The notes: generated by a model not told the origin, from the letters alone. A stretch of 64,000 bases of DNA from Acinetobacter nosocomialis NIPH 2119 (GCF_000368085.1 NZ_KB849239.1:1645082-1709081); one strand, 5' to 3'; shown: positions 17,568 through 27,074, counted from the stretch's first letter. Translations and numbers: made by a program.

Positions 17568-20500
17568 TTAAGCGACTGGTGCCAAAGTAAATAGCACTTG
17601 TCCTGTTTTTACGGTTTGCCCTTTTTCAATGGTAATGGTTTCGACCTTCATGCGTTCGGGTGCAATAATTGGAATTTCGATTTTCATCGCTTCAATTACT
17701 GCAAGGGTTGCACCTTCTTCAACAATATCTCCCGAAGTACATTCGATTTTCCAGATTGAGCCTGGCATGTGCGATTCGACTGCACAGCCGCCTTCAGGAA
17801 TAACTACGGTTTCGCCTTCATCTACAGCATCTAAGCTTTCAGAGATATATTCTTGTAAGCCCGCTTCGTGCCAACGGCGGCGCTCAGCCTCAAAGTTAGC
17901 TTGTTGCATATCTTTAAAGGCTTGAATGCTGTCTTGATGCGTCTTTAAAAACTCGTTGTATTCTTTTAAGTTAAGCACACCATCTTCAATGCGAAGTTGT
18001 AGTCGGCCTGCTTTAAAGTCTTCACGCATTTGCAGAAGTTCAGCCTCAGACACTTCATAAAACTTAACTTGGTCAAAAAAGCGCAGTAACCATGGTTTGC
18101 CTTCTTCGAAGTTGGCATTTTTACGGTAACGGCTCCACATTTGAGTGGTACGGCCAACAAACTGATAGCCGCCCGGTCCTTCCATACCGTATACACACAT
18201 ATACGCCCCGCCAATGCCCACGGCATTTTCAGGTGTCCAAGTTCGTGCAGGGTTATATTTTGTGGTGACTAAACGTTGGCGCGGGTCGAGTGGTGTCGCC
18301 ACGGGAGCACCTAAATACACATCGCCTAAACCCATTACTAAATAGTTTGCGCTATAGACCACATCCTTAACCGCTTGCTTGGAAGCTAAACCATTAATAC
18401 GACGAATAAACTCGACGTTATCTGGGCACCACGGCGCATCTGGACGAACAATTTGCGTATAGCGCTCGGTGGCAAGTTGAGTTTGTGAATCTTCCCAAGC
18501 TAAAGGCAAATAGACAGTCCTTGAAGGCACCTGCATATTTTGAATATCGGGTAATTCGGCTTCTGCCTGTTGAAGTTTCTGTAAAAGCTCAAGTTGATCG
18601 AGCTGGATTGAATCAAAATGAATTTGTAGTGAACGAATACCCGGTGTTAGGTCGATAATACCCTGAATGTTTTGATCTTTGACCCATTGCATAAGCGCAT
18701 GAATACGGAAGCGTAAATTTAGGTCGAGTACTAACTCGCCATATTCCACCAATAAATAGCTATTTCCTGCTGGTCGATAGGTCACGCTTGGTAAGTCAGC
18801 TTCACCTTCTAAAGTTGCTAAAACGGCATCTTTTAAAGTGTCGGGTTCTGCTTGAATGGTTGGATTAAAATCGATCTGAGTTGTATCGGTCGCGGTTAAG
18901 CTTTGATGATATTTTTGATCGAGTGCTTTTGCTTGCGCATAACTCACGGGTACAAATTTGACCTTATCGCCTGCTTTTAGCTGCCCGATTTTCCAAAGCT
19001 CGGAATGAATGACTACCGCAGGGCAAACAAAGCCGCCTAAGCTCGGACCATCCGGCCCCAAAATAATTGGCATATCGCCCGTAAAATCAATTGCCCCAAT
19101 CGCATAAGCATTATCATGAATATTGGATGGATGTAAGCCTGCCTCACCGCCGTCTTCACGTGCCCACTCAGGTTTTGGCCCAATTAAACGAATGCCTGTA
19201 CGGCTTGAGTTATAGTGAATCTCAAACTCATTGGCAAAGAAGGTATCAATATCTTGTTTAGTGAAAAAATCTGGTGCGCCATGTGGCCCATACATCACGG
19301 CAATTTCCCAGTTTTGGGTAAAGCTAGGAATTTGTGCTTGAGCCAGAGCTATGGTCGTTTGAGCGGAATATTCAGTAATTGGCAGCATATCACCAATTAA
19401 TAAATTACGACCTGCATGCCCACCAAACTGCCCCAAAGTAAAAGTCGCCTGTGACCCTAAATACTCAGGAACATCGAAACCACCTTTCACACCAATATAG
19501 CTACGGCAACCTGAACGGATAAGTCCGCATTTTAAAACTTGGCCTTTTTTCACATTGATGGTTTGCCACATCGGTACCAGTTCACCATCAAGTTTTGAAG
19601 GCATATCACCGCCCGTAATGACAATTTGGCTGTCGCAGTGAAACTTTAAAGTTGGCCCTTGCAAGGTACATTCAAGCCCTGCGGTATTTGGCTCATTGGC
19701 TAAAAGCTGGTTTGCGACAGTTAAACTGAGTGGATCGATGGCACCTGATGGCGGTACACCAACATCCCAATAACCTAATCGGCCTGTTACGTCCTGAATG
19801 GCAGTTTGAATGCCAGCCTGCAACACTTCAATTTTTTGAGTTTTCCATTCAAAGGTATTTAAAAATCGGGTGGTTTGAGTACCTAAAGCAAACACATCGC
19901 AAGCAATGATATTCTGCAAATATTCCAGATTGGTTTCAATGCCAGCCACCTGCGTGTTGGCAAGACTAGCGCTCATTGCCTGTATGGCTTGGTCCCGTGT
20001 TGCAGCAGTCACAATGATTTTAGCAATCATTGGGTCATAAAAAGACGACACTGTTGAACCTGTTTCTACCCATGTTTCGACTCGGGCTTGCGGGTCAAAT
20101 TTAACCTGTGTGAGTAAGCCTGCACTCGGCTGGAACTGTTTAATTGGGTCTTCGGCATAAAGACGAACTTGAATGGAATGTCCTGTTGGCTCTAACTTTT
20201 CTGTTGGTGCTGACCAGTCACCGCTTGCCAAAGTAACCATCCACTCGACTAAGTCGACCCCAAATACTTGCTCGGTCACGCCGTGCTCGACTTGCAAACG
20301 CGTGTTGACCTCTAAGAAATAAAATTCTTGGGTTTCGGTGTCCATGACAAACTCAACCGTGCCTGCCGAGCGATAGTTCACCGACTGCATGAGTTGAATG
20401 GCAACTTTTTGAAGATAGTCGCGTTGCTGTTCATTTAAATGTGGCGCGGGTGTTTCTTCAATGACTTTCTGATTACGACGTTGTACCGAACAATCACGCT

Positions 20501-21173
20501 CACCCAACGCTAAAACTTGCCCTTGCCCATCACCAAAAATTTGTACTTCGATATGGCGTGCATGTTGTACAAATTTCTCTAAATACAAACCTGCATCTTT
20601 AAAATTGACCTGTGCCAAATAAGACACGGTTTGATAAGCATCTTTTAACTCTGTTTCATTCCAAACCAAACGCATGCCAATACCACCACCGCCCGCGGTA
20701 CTTTTCAGCATGACTGGATAACCAATACGGGCTGCCTCAAACAAGGCCTCGGCTTCATCGGCAAGTAATGAGCTACCCGGAAGTAAAGGCACATTGCTTT
20801 TAATAGCCAGCTCACGCGCGGTATGTTTTAAACCGAAATCGAGCATTTGGCTTGAAGTTGGCCCAATAAAAGCGATACCTTGGTTTTCACATAAATCACA
20901 AAACTCGGCATTTTCAGACAAAAAACCATAACCAGGATGAATGGCTTCTGCGCCCGACTGTTTTGCTACCTCAAGGATTTTTTCAATGTTTAAATAACTT
21001 TGATTGGCAGGTGCAGGCCCAATCAGAAAAGCTTCATCGGCCAAAGTTACGTGTAACGAATCACGGTCGGCTTCGGAATAAACCGCAACCGAAGCGATCC
21101 CGAGTTTTTTAAGGGTGCGAATGACTCGACAGGCAATTGCACCACGGTTAGCAATCAGAACTTTTTTAAACAT
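17568..21173 (-). CDS. Biotin-dependent urea/guanidine carboxylase
   Basis: A 1201-residue multidomain enzyme. Domains in order: biotin carboxylase with ATP-grasp (1-450; GGGGIGMRL, EVNTRLQVEHGVTE), KipA/AHS2-like (~465-760), KipI/AHS1-like (~830-1040; YLGAPVATPLDPRQRL) and a biotinyl domain with Lys1164 in EAMKIEIP. It is annotated as urea carboxylase in most genomes. Here the guanidine-I riboswitch and the two deiminase-type genes upstream argue for guanidine carboxylase, which makes carboxyguanidine for conversion to allophanate. The substrate-pocket residue that separates the two was not assigned. It is the last gene of the riboswitch-controlled operon. Confidence 0.9.
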   Translation of the reverse strand: MFKKVLIANRGAIACRVIRTLKKLGIASVAVYSEADRDSLHVTLADEAFLIGPAPANQSYLNIEKILEVAKQSGAEAIHPGYGFLSENAEFCDLCENQGIAFIGPTSSQMLDFGLKHTARELAIKSNVPLLPGSSLLADEAEALFEAARIGYPVMLKSTAGGGGIGMRLVWNETELKDAYQTVSYLAQVNFKDAGLYLEKFVQHARHIEVQIFGDGQGQVLALGERDCSVQRRNQKVIEETPAPHLNEQQRDYLQKVAIQLMQSVNYRSAGTVEFVMDTETQEFYFLEVNTRLQVEHGVTEQVFGVDLVEWMVTLASGDWSAPTEKLEPTGHSIQVRLYAEDPIKQFQPSAGLLTQVKFDPQARVETWVETGSTVSSFYDPMIAKIIVTAATRDQAIQAMSASLANTQVAGIETNLEYLQNIIACDVFALGTQTTRFLNTFEWKTQKIEVLQAGIQTAIQDVTGRLGYWDVGVPPSGAIDPLSLTVANQLLANEPNTAGLECTLQGPTLKFHCDSQIVITGGDMPSKLDGELVPMWQTINVKKGQVLKCGLIRSGCRSYIGVKGGFDVPEYLGSQATFTLGQFGGHAGRNLLIGDMLPITEYSAQTTIALAQAQIPSFTQNWEIAVMYGPHGAPDFFTKQDIDTFFANEFEIHYNSSRTGIRLIGPKPEWAREDGGEAGLHPSNIHDNAYAIGAIDFTGDMPIILGPDGPSLGGFVCPAVVIHSELWKIGQLKAGDKVKFVPVSYAQAKALDQKYHQSLTATDTTQIDFNPTIQAEPDTLKDAVLATLEGEADLPSVTYRPAGNSYLLVEYGELVLDLNLRFRIHALMQWVKDQNIQGIIDLTPGIRSLQIHFDSIQLDQLELLQKLQQAEAELPDIQNMQVPSRTVYLPLAWEDSQTQLATERYTQIVRPDAPWCPDNVEFIRRINGLASKQAVKDVVYSANYLVMGLGDVYLGAPVATPLDPRQRLVTTKYNPARTWTPENAVGIGGAYMCVYGMEGPGGYQFVGRTTQMWSRYRKNANFEEGKPWLLRFFDQVKFYEVSEAELLQMREDFKAGRLQLRIEDGVLNLKEYNEFLKTHQDSIQAFKDMQQANFEAERRRWHEAGLQEYISESLDAVDEGETVVIPEGGCAVESHMPGSIWKIECTSGDIVEEGATLAVIEAMKIEIPIIAPERMKVETITIEKGQTVKTGQVLFTLAPVA

Positions 21174-21175
21174 GC

Positions 21176-21829
21176 TTATACCCCTTCCGCTTCACGGACA
21201 ACCAGTTGAATTTTGGTTGGGTTATAGGCATTACATGGGTTATTGAGCTGCGGACAATTTGAAATTAAAACAATTAAATCCATTTCTGCCCGAACTTCTA
21301 CATATTTACCCGGTCCTGAAATTCCATCATCAAATTTAAGCTGACCGTCTGGTGTCACAGGCACATTCATAAAAAAGTTAATGTTTGGGCCAATGTGACG
21401 GACATTTAAGCCATGCTTTTTTGCAATCGGGTGTTTTGCCAAGGCATACATAAAGTTGTTACGGCAACTATGCATTGGGTAGGTTTCATGTGCATAGCGA
21501 ACCGTATTACTTTCACATGAACAGGCACCACCAATAGTGTCATGACGACCGCAGTTATCATCATGAATAATGGCAATTGGACGGCCAAAGTTACTGTAGA
21601 GCTTGGTGCCCTTTTCTAAATAGATTTGTTGGTTGATAGCCAAAGTATCCATTGCGCTATAACGCTCAGTCGGGTTTTCGGCACTCATAAATAAAGTATC
21701 GACCGCTTGGTTTCCCTCAAGGTCAATAATTCGAAAATATTGGCCTTTTTTAACCTCACACATCCACGCTTCGCCAGCAGGACAAACTTCATTTAAAACT
21801 GCTTTTTCAAATGATTGTAAAACTGTCAT
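21176..21829 (-). CDS. Urea amidolyase-associated protein (carboxyguanidine deiminase subunit)
   Basis: A 217-residue DUF1989-family protein, the UAAP2 partner. Conserved features are the DLEGNQAVDTLF segment, Asn/His-rich HDDNCGRHDTIGGACSCESN, probable metal ligands among these His/Cys, and PNINFFMNVPV. In guanidine-degrading bacteria the UAAP1/UAAP2 pair forms the deiminase that turns carboxyguanidine into allophanate (CgdA/CgdB). It lies 2 bp from the carboxylase and 15 bp from UAAP1, so the three are one operon. Cytoplasmic; no signal peptide. Confidence 0.88.
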   Translation of the reverse strand: MTVLQSFEKAVLNEVCPAGEAWMCEVKKGQYFRIIDLEGNQAVDTLFMSAENPTERYSAMDTLAINQQIYLEKGTKLYSNFGRPIAIIHDDNCGRHDTIGGACSCESNTVRYAHETYPMHSCRNNFMYALAKHPIAKKHGLNVRHIGPNINFFMNVPVTPDGQLKFDDGISGPGKYVEVRAEMDLIVLISNCPQLNNPCNAYNPTKIQLVVREAEGV

Positions 21830-21844
21830 GATGCTTCTCCTGAT

Positions 21845-22585
21845 TTAAATATTGCTAAGTGCGTAGTAGCGGGCTGTGTTTTGAAACGCACGCTGATTTT
21901 GCGAACATGCATCACGACAAATATCGCTGTCTGTTAGTGAATAGGCTTTAAATAAACTGAGTTGAATATCGGCAGGTTGATAGCTTGGGCTGGTGTCTAA
22001 ACCGTGCGGCGTAGCAGATAAAAATACTAAGCAGTCCATTTCAAAACGCAGTTCAATAGTTTGATTGGTGTTGTCAGAACTGACATAAGACAAAGCCCCG
22101 TTTTCATCTGGCACAACTTTAGAAAATAGGTTAACGGCTGCACTCAGGTCTTGGCTGGCAAGTCCGTATTTACACATTTCAATGAGTAAGCTATCTAAGC
22201 CGTTTTGGTACATATCATTGCGGGCATCTTGAAAGGTGCGCGTACCAAATTGCTTTTCAATTTGCTCAGGTCGGCTTGGGCCACAAAGTGCATCATTCCA
22301 ACCATGATCATCATGAACAATGGAAGCCATGACACGGCCAAGGTCTGAGTACAGCACATTGGAAGCTTTTAAATAGGCGGTGTGTTGCCCTTTTAAACTG
22401 TCGGGCATATTGAAACGTTCAAGCACATCGGCAGCATTTACACAAAACAAAGAAACATTTGCCTGAGCGCCAAGCGATGTAAATCTAAGAATAGTTCCTT
22501 TTTGAATACGACCCGACCAGTGATGTCCTCCGGGTAAAAGTTCGGTCCAAATCGCCTGATTGTTATGATAACTTGCAGTGTTCAT
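21845..22585 (-). CDS. Urea amidolyase-associated protein (carboxyguanidine deiminase subunit)
   Basis: A 246-residue DUF1989-family protein, first gene of the riboswitch-controlled operon (UAAP1). It shares the fold of its neighbour: LGAQANVSLFCVNAAD near the start, the IVHDDHGWNDALCGPS metal-site-like segment and AVNLFSKVVPDENG. The partner of UAAP2 in the heteromeric carboxyguanidine deiminase. A good AGGAG lies 6 nt before the ATG at 22585. The ~27-nt gap between riboswitch and start leaves room for translational control. Confidence 0.88.
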   Translation of the reverse strand: MNTASYHNNQAIWTELLPGGHHWSGRIQKGTILRFTSLGAQANVSLFCVNAADVLERFNMPDSLKGQHTAYLKASNVLYSDLGRVMASIVHDDHGWNDALCGPSRPEQIEKQFGTRTFQDARNDMYQNGLDSLLIEMCKYGLASQDLSAAVNLFSKVVPDENGALSYVSSDNTNQTIELRFEMDCLVFLSATPHGLDTSPSYQPADIQLSLFKAYSLTDSDICRDACSQNQRAFQNTARYYALSNI

Positions 22586-22611
22586 AGCTACTCCTGTCGG
22601 ATAGTTTTAGA

Positions 22612-22698
22612 CTTCCTCCCGGGCTTTTATCCCTCCGTGTAGTTCGCTAGGAACCGTGAACTCTCGGTCCAGTCATACGTAAAGTATCGGAACCCTAG
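22612..22698 (-). promoter_or_regulatory. Guanidine-I (ykkC) riboswitch
   Basis: On the minus strand the leader carries the signature blocks of the ykkC class in order: CTAGGGTTCCG (start near 22698), ACTGG followed by CCGAGAG, and the 3' block GGAGGGATAAAAGCCCGGGAG (ends near 22612). It lies directly before the UAAP1-UAAP2-carboxylase operon. Guanidine-I riboswitches turn genes on when guanidine is bound, so its presence points to guanidine, not urea, as the pathway substrate. Confidence 0.92.
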
Positions 22699-22721
22699 AT
22701 CACTTTTGATTGCTTAAGACT

Positions 22722-22739
22722 ATGCAAAGGACATGCCAG
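22722..22739 (-). promoter_or_regulatory. Sigma-54 promoter of the carboxylase operon
   Basis: Minus-strand CTGGCAT (22733-22739) and TTGCA (22723-22727) give GG-N10-GC with exact spacing and a perfect -12 box. The predicted start, about 22712, lies ~14 nt before the first riboswitch block, so the leader is essentially the riboswitch. Confidence 0.8.
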
Positions 22740-22743
22740 CTTA

Positions 22744-22771
22744 GTATTACGTTTTTGCCTAAAAGTAATAC
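22744..22771 (-). promoter_or_regulatory. Paired GTATTAC-type operator upstream of the carboxylase promoter
   Basis: GTATTAC (22744-22750) and GTAATAC (22765-22771), start-to-start 21 bp, inside longer 10-bp arms (22741-22750 and 22765-22774). Unlike the other two pairs, this one lies upstream of the -24 box (about -32 to -59), where a bound protein might affect enhancer contact rather than block the start site. Confidence 0.7.
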
Positions 22772-22817
22772 TAAACTTGGGCTGTTTAGGTGCGGTTTAA
22801 GTTCAAAAATAAAAAGC

Positions 22818-22835
22818 TGCACTCAAAATTGTGCA
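22818..22835 (-). promoter_or_regulatory. Possible NtrC-type enhancer palindrome
   Basis: TGCAC (22818-22822) and GTGCA (22831-22835) are inverted 5-bp arms about 100 bp upstream of the sigma-54 start. NtrC sites have GCAC/GTGC half-sites with a 7-bp centre; here the centre is 8 bp, so the match is imperfect. Confidence 0.3.
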
Positions 22836-22846
22836 TTTCAAAATAG

Positions 22847-22873
22847 AAAAGCCCCTTTTAGTAAGAGGCTTTT
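22847..22873 (-). terminator. Terminator of the alcohol dehydrogenase gene
   Basis: AAAAGCC (22847-22853) and GGCTTTT (22867-22873), extended by CTT/AAG, sit 25 bp after the dehydrogenase stop on the minus strand. The A/T flanks fit intrinsic termination. Confidence 0.7.
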
Positions 22874-22898
22874 AAAGTGAAACTGTAAACTGAAGGAT

Positions 22899-24062
22899 TT
22901 AAGGAATCAAAATTACCTTACGGCATTCCTGTTCTCTTTCATTAAAAATGCGATAACCCTCTGCGGCATCTTCTAATTTCATTCGGTGGGTAATAATCGT
23001 TTCAGGTGACAAGTCACCACGCTCAATAAATTCTAATAAAAGCGGTAAATATTGATGCACATGGGTTTGACCCATTTTAAAAGTTAAACCTTTATCAAAA
23101 GCATCACCAAACAAGAAACCATGAATTGGACCTGCATATACACCCGGTACACTCACCACACCACCACGGCGAACCGCGGCTATACATTGACGAAGTGCTG
23201 CACCACTTGAACCTTCAAGCTTTAAATTGGTGAGCACTGTTTCAATGACACTGCCTTTTGCCTCGAAACCAATGGCATCAATCACCGCATCGACGCCACG
23301 GTAATTGTCGGTATTTTGAATAATAAATTCGGCCGCATCGACTTCATCAAAATTAACCGGAATAGCGCCGTAGGTTGCCGCCGCATAGTTCAATCGATAT
23401 TCATTGTGATCGACCATAAATATTTTTTCTGCACCAAGCATCTTGGCACAAGCGGCGCTTAATAGTCCGACTGGCCCTGCACCATAAATTGCAACGGTTG
23501 AGCCACGTTTCACTTGGGCATTATTCACTGCCTGCCAAGCCGTAGGCAAAATATCGGTCAAGAAAAGCACTTTTTCATCTGACAATGACCCGGGCACTTT
23601 AAAAGGCCCCTTATTGGCTTTTGGGACACGAACATATTCTGCTTGGCCGCCCGGTACTCCGCCATATAAATGGCTATAACCAAATAAAGCTGCACCAGGT
23701 GGAATTTGCTTTTTATTAATAATTGCACCACGCCCTGTATTGGTGGTTTCACAGGCAGCGGTCAGGTCAAGTTGGCAAAAGAAACATTCACCACAAGCAA
23801 TCACAAAAGGCACAATTACACGGTCGCCTTTTTTCACGTGAGTGACTGCGGGGCCTACTTCTTCAACAATACCCATAAATTCATGCCCAAAGATATCGCC
23901 ATGTTCAGTCTTTGGAATTTTGCCTCGATATAAATGTAAATCAGAGCCACATATGGCTGTGGCGGTTACACGTAAAATAATGTCATCTGGTTCTTGAATA
24001 ATAGGGTCTGCAACCGTTTCAACTCGAACGTCTTCGGCACCGTGGTAAGTAAGAGCGCGCAT
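22899..24062 (-). CDS. Zinc-dependent alcohol/formaldehyde dehydrogenase
   Basis: A 387-residue medium-chain dehydrogenase. Catalytic zinc region [10 protein letters not shown] and [12 protein letters not shown]; structural zinc lobe [19 protein letters not shown]-binding GAGPVGLL near residue 200. Length, the large [20 protein letters not shown] insertion and sequence style resemble glutathione-independent formaldehyde dehydrogenase-like enzymes, but the substrate cannot be settled from sequence. Single gene with its own terminator; not part of the guanidine operon. Confidence 0.85.
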   Translation of the reverse strand: MRALTYHGAEDVRVETVADPIIQEPDDIILRVTATAICGSDLHLYRGKIPKTEHGDIFGHEFMGIVEEVGPAVTHVKKGDRVIVPFVIACGECFFCQLDLTAACETTNTGRGAIINKKQIPPGAALFGYSHLYGGVPGGQAEYVRVPKANKGPFKVPGSLSDEKVLFLTDILPTAWQAVNNAQVKRGSTVAIYGAGPVGLLSAACAKMLGAEKIFMVDHNEYRLNYAAATYGAIPVNFDEVDAAEFIIQNTDNYRGVDAVIDAIGFEAKGSVIETVLTNLKLEGSSGAALRQCIAAVRRGGVVSVPGVYAGPIHGFLFGDAFDKGLTFKMGQTHVHQYLPLLLEFIERGDLSPETIITHRMKLEDAAEGYRIFNEREQECRKVILIP

Positions 24063-24273
24063 TTATTATTCCTCAATTTCCTATCATGTCATTTGATTAT
24101 GAGGAGGCTTTCTTTACGGTTTGCAACGATTCTTACTTTTCACGTAAGGCTTATAGCTCAAATGCAAAGTGATCTATGTTTAAGTAACAATAAAAGTAAA
24201 ATATAGTTTCTTAACTTTTTCTTGGTCAGACGTGATTTGAGCTCACTTTGCCCTCTATATTTAAAATTTAAAA

Positions 24274-24295
24274 AACGGGTAAGAACCTACCCGTT
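24274..24295 (-). terminator. Terminator of the alpha/beta hydrolase gene
   Basis: AACGGGTA (24274-24281) and TACCCGTT (24288-24295) form an 8-bp stem with a 6-nt loop. The 3' arm overlaps the hydrolase stop codon at 24294-24296, and an AT-rich tract follows on the minus strand. Confidence 0.75.
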
Positions 24296-25367
24296 ATTTC
24301 ACTGTTGTTGTATAAAAACTATCTATTGCATCAACCATTTGAGATAACCCCGGTTGCTCTAATGGATAGTGACCTGCATTTTCCAATATCACAGTTTTTA
24401 CCGGCACTTTATGAATACGGCTAAGAAAAGGCGTACTTAAATCAAGTGGTGTCCAACGGTCTTTTTCAGGTTGGGTCAATAAGACAGGACATACGTCAAA
24501 GTCTTCAGGTGCAACCTCAGGTTTATAATGTATATATGAATCTAAAAAGGTCAGAGAAACCGAGTTACCTGCTGAAGTTTTATCTTTCATAAAGACCTTT
24601 AAGGCATCTTTATTATTCACCAAAGTACTCATTTTACTTGCCCAGCTCATTGGAACACGCATTGATGCTAACGGCGTTTTAGCAGTTAAATGTGTAATTG
24701 GCGTACCTACCCGACTCATAAACAAATTGCTTGCTACAGTATCTTTTACCTTTTGGTCACTCGTATCAAGGAAGGTCATTCCCACTATAGCTTTAACCTT
24801 TTTATTTTTGGCAGCAACATGGTAAGTCAACATACCACCAGCACTTAGGCCATACAGTACAACTGGACGATTATCTTTGGCCAATTCCACATCAATTAAA
24901 TCGCTACCAGCTTGCACCCAATCGTTATAACTAATCGGCTTACCCTTTTTAACTTGAGTGACACCATAGCCGGGCATATCGACAGCAATTGTTTCATAAC
25001 CTCGATCAGCCAAGGGTTTTCCTAAAATCATCGACATTTGTCGACCATTGGTCCCCACACCGTGAAATAAAATCACTTTAATTTTGGCATTTGGATTACG
25101 GTAAGTATCCAAATGGATGTTATGACCATTCCAAGACCACCATTCTTCTTTGGGTAACTGGTCTTTAGGAATATGAAATTCTTGAGGAAGGAATTGTTCA
25201 ATTTGTTGCCAAGCTGCTTGATTTTGATAACCCATGACAGACTCTCCTGATTTTATTTCTTGAGCTGAAGATACACCTGTTACACAAACCATTAGGCCAA
25301 TTACACCTAATTTACTCATTAATTGCCGCATCATATTTATCGGCTTTGCTGGTTGAACGGTATTCAT
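24294..25367 (-). CDS. Exported alpha/beta hydrolase
   Basis: A 357-residue alpha/beta-hydrolase-fold protein with an N-terminal export signal (hydrophobic segment ~19-35 ending near SSAQ). The oxyanion loop is FHGVGTNGRQ, the nucleophile elbow GLSAGG, and the likely catalytic His is in NAGHYPLEQPG. An Asp in EKDRWTPLDLS completes a plausible triad. It is divergent from an AraC regulator 101 bp away, which probably controls it. Probably a periplasmic esterase or lactonase; substrate unknown. Confidence 0.82.
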   Translation of the reverse strand: MNTVQPAKPINMMRQLMSKLGVIGLMVCVTGVSSAQEIKSGESVMGYQNQAAWQQIEQFLPQEFHIPKDQLPKEEWWSWNGHNIHLDTYRNPNAKIKVILFHGVGTNGRQMSMILGKPLADRGYETIAVDMPGYGVTQVKKGKPISYNDWVQAGSDLIDVELAKDNRPVVLYGLSAGGMLTYHVAAKNKKVKAIVGMTFLDTSDQKVKDTVASNLFMSRVGTPITHLTAKTPLASMRVPMSWASKMSTLVNNKDALKVFMKDKTSAGNSVSLTFLDSYIHYKPEVAPEDFDVCPVLLTQPEKDRWTPLDLSTPFLSRIHKVPVKTVILENAGHYPLEQPGLSQMVDAIDSFYTTTVK

Positions 25368-25468
25368 TGTTTTACTACTCGTTGCTATCTGATGAATAAA
25401 TATTAGGCTTTAGTCTTCTCATCAACCATGCTAGATTGGGACACGCATTTTAGTTTTTAGGCCAACCG

Positions 25469-26500
25469 ATGTTAGAGTTTCAAGATTATTTACGAGCTCC
25501 ATCTAGCGTACAGCTATTATTAGAACTAGGTGATCAATTAAAAATTCAAAGATCACATCTGTTAGCCGGTACTGGTTTAACCCTGACTCGTTTAAATGAT
25601 ACTAACAGTGTTGTTACACCCGATGAAGAACTGGGTGTTATCAATAATTTAATTAAAATTTTATCTGCTCACACCGCAGGTTTAGGCCTCATTACTGGTT
25701 TTAACCACCAACTGACAACTTATGGCATTTTGGGTTACGCACTAATGAGTAGCGCAACGGGCTTAGAAGCGATGCAACTTGTGCAACGTTATTTAGCCCT
25801 CACCTATACCTTTGTTAAAATTAATTTTCAGCAAAAAAATAATGAGTGCATGATTTGCTTTACTGAACCTGTGGGCCTAACACAGGAGTTACAACGGTTT
25901 GTACTTGAACGTGCGATGGCTGCAACTCTTCGTGTTATTAGCGATATTTATGAAGGTTCATTTCAATTAGATGCATTTCATCTTAAATATGGTGAGCCTG
26001 AATCTTGTTTGTTAAATATACCTAAAGAATATTTAGGCGCTCCAATTCAATTTAATCAAAAAGAAAACATTTTAAAATTTAATAGTTCGCAATTGCTCCA
26101 CGCTCTACCCCATGCAAACCCGAATACTGCTGCTATGTGTGAAAGGCTGTGTATGGAGCTTATTAGCCAACGCCATACCACCTTAACAACCACAATGATT
26201 GTCCGCGATTTTTTAATGAACGCTCCTTCTGGCACTTTACTTAATATTAAAGAGATTTCAAATAAGTTAAATATGAGCGAACGGACGCTAAAAAGGAGGT
26301 TACAAGACGAGAATATCTCTTTTAGAGCACTTCAAAATGAAACCTTGCATCGACGTGCCGACTCCCTTTTAGCGCAAAATTTAAATTTAGGCCAAGTGGC
26401 AGAAATATTAGGCTTCTCAGATTTATCTACTTTTTCTCAAGCTTATAAACGTTGGACTGGCGTTGCTCCAAGTCACTATAAAAAGCAAATGATTAAATAA
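25469..26500 (+). CDS. AraC-family regulator with arabinose-binding-like N domain
   Basis: A 343-residue regulator of the OruR/ArgR-like AraC subgroup. The N-terminal ~200 residues are the Arabinose_bd-type sensor domain (LLELGDQLKIQRSHLLAGTG), and the C-terminal 100 residues hold two helix-turn-helix motifs ending in the AraC signature (VAEILGFSDLSTFSQAYKRW, then TGVAPSHYK). It is divergent from the hydrolase and upstream of a small SRPBCC gene, both candidate targets. Confidence 0.9.
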   Translation: MLEFQDYLRAPSSVQLLLELGDQLKIQRSHLLAGTGLTLTRLNDTNSVVTPDEELGVINNLIKILSAHTAGLGLITGFNHQLTTYGILGYALMSSATGLEAMQLVQRYLALTYTFVKINFQQKNNECMICFTEPVGLTQELQRFVLERAMAATLRVISDIYEGSFQLDAFHLKYGEPESCLLNIPKEYLGAPIQFNQKENILKFNSSQLLHALPHANPNTAAMCERLCMELISQRHTTLTTTMIVRDFLMNAPSGTLLNIKEISNKLNMSERTLKRRLQDENISFRALQNETLHRRADSLLAQNLNLGQVAEILGFSDLSTFSQAYKRWTGVAPSHYKKQMIK

Positions 26501-26628
26501 ATTCTATTTAAAATGTTACTTTTTATCCGGAGTTACTCCGACGAACTAGAATTCCAGCATAGAGAAAAGCATGCTACTATCAAAATTATGACAATTAATC
26601 ATGTCAAATTTACTTTAGAGGGAACAAG

Positions 26629-27060
26629 ATGTTAAAAACTCAAAAAATCAACATCGTACAAGAATTTAATGCACCTATAGACAAGGTCTTCGCAGCCTTG
26701 AGTGAACACGAAAACTTAAGCAAACTTTTTGCCCCTGCTAAAGTCACTCGCATTAGTAACGGCAAGGATGCACGTAACGGTGTTGGCTCTGCCCGTAAGA
26801 TGTCTATTCCGTTTACACCTTCATTTGTTGAAACAAATTTAGTCTATAAAGAAAATGAACTGATAGAGTACGCGATCACAAGTGGCATTAGCCCAATTAA
26901 GGCACATCGTGGTGTGATGCAATTTACTGACTTGGGAAATAACCGAACTCGTTTGAATTACACCATTAGCTTTAAAGGCCGCGTTCCTTTTATTGGCCCG
27001 ATTATTAAAGCGGCCTTACAAAATGGCGTGAGCCGTGGACTTAAAAAACTTAAATTTTAA
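26629..27060 (+). CDS. SRPBCC (START-like) family protein
   Basis: A 143-residue single-domain protein of the polyketide cyclase/dehydrase-like SRPBCC superfamily: VQEFNAPIDKVFAALSEHEN at the start and a C-terminal long helix (IGPIIKAALQNGVSRGLKKL) that caps a hydrophobic pocket. A GAGGGA ribosome site precedes the ATG. It probably binds a hydrophobic ligand. It has its own promoter region and terminator; no pathway can be assigned. Confidence 0.8.
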   Translation: MLKTQKINIVQEFNAPIDKVFAALSEHENLSKLFAPAKVTRISNGKDARNGVGSARKMSIPFTPSFVETNLVYKENELIEYAITSGISPIKAHRGVMQFTDLGNNRTRLNYTISFKGRVPFIGPIIKAALQNGVSRGLKKLKF

Positions 27061-27074
27061 GAAGCCAATACCAT

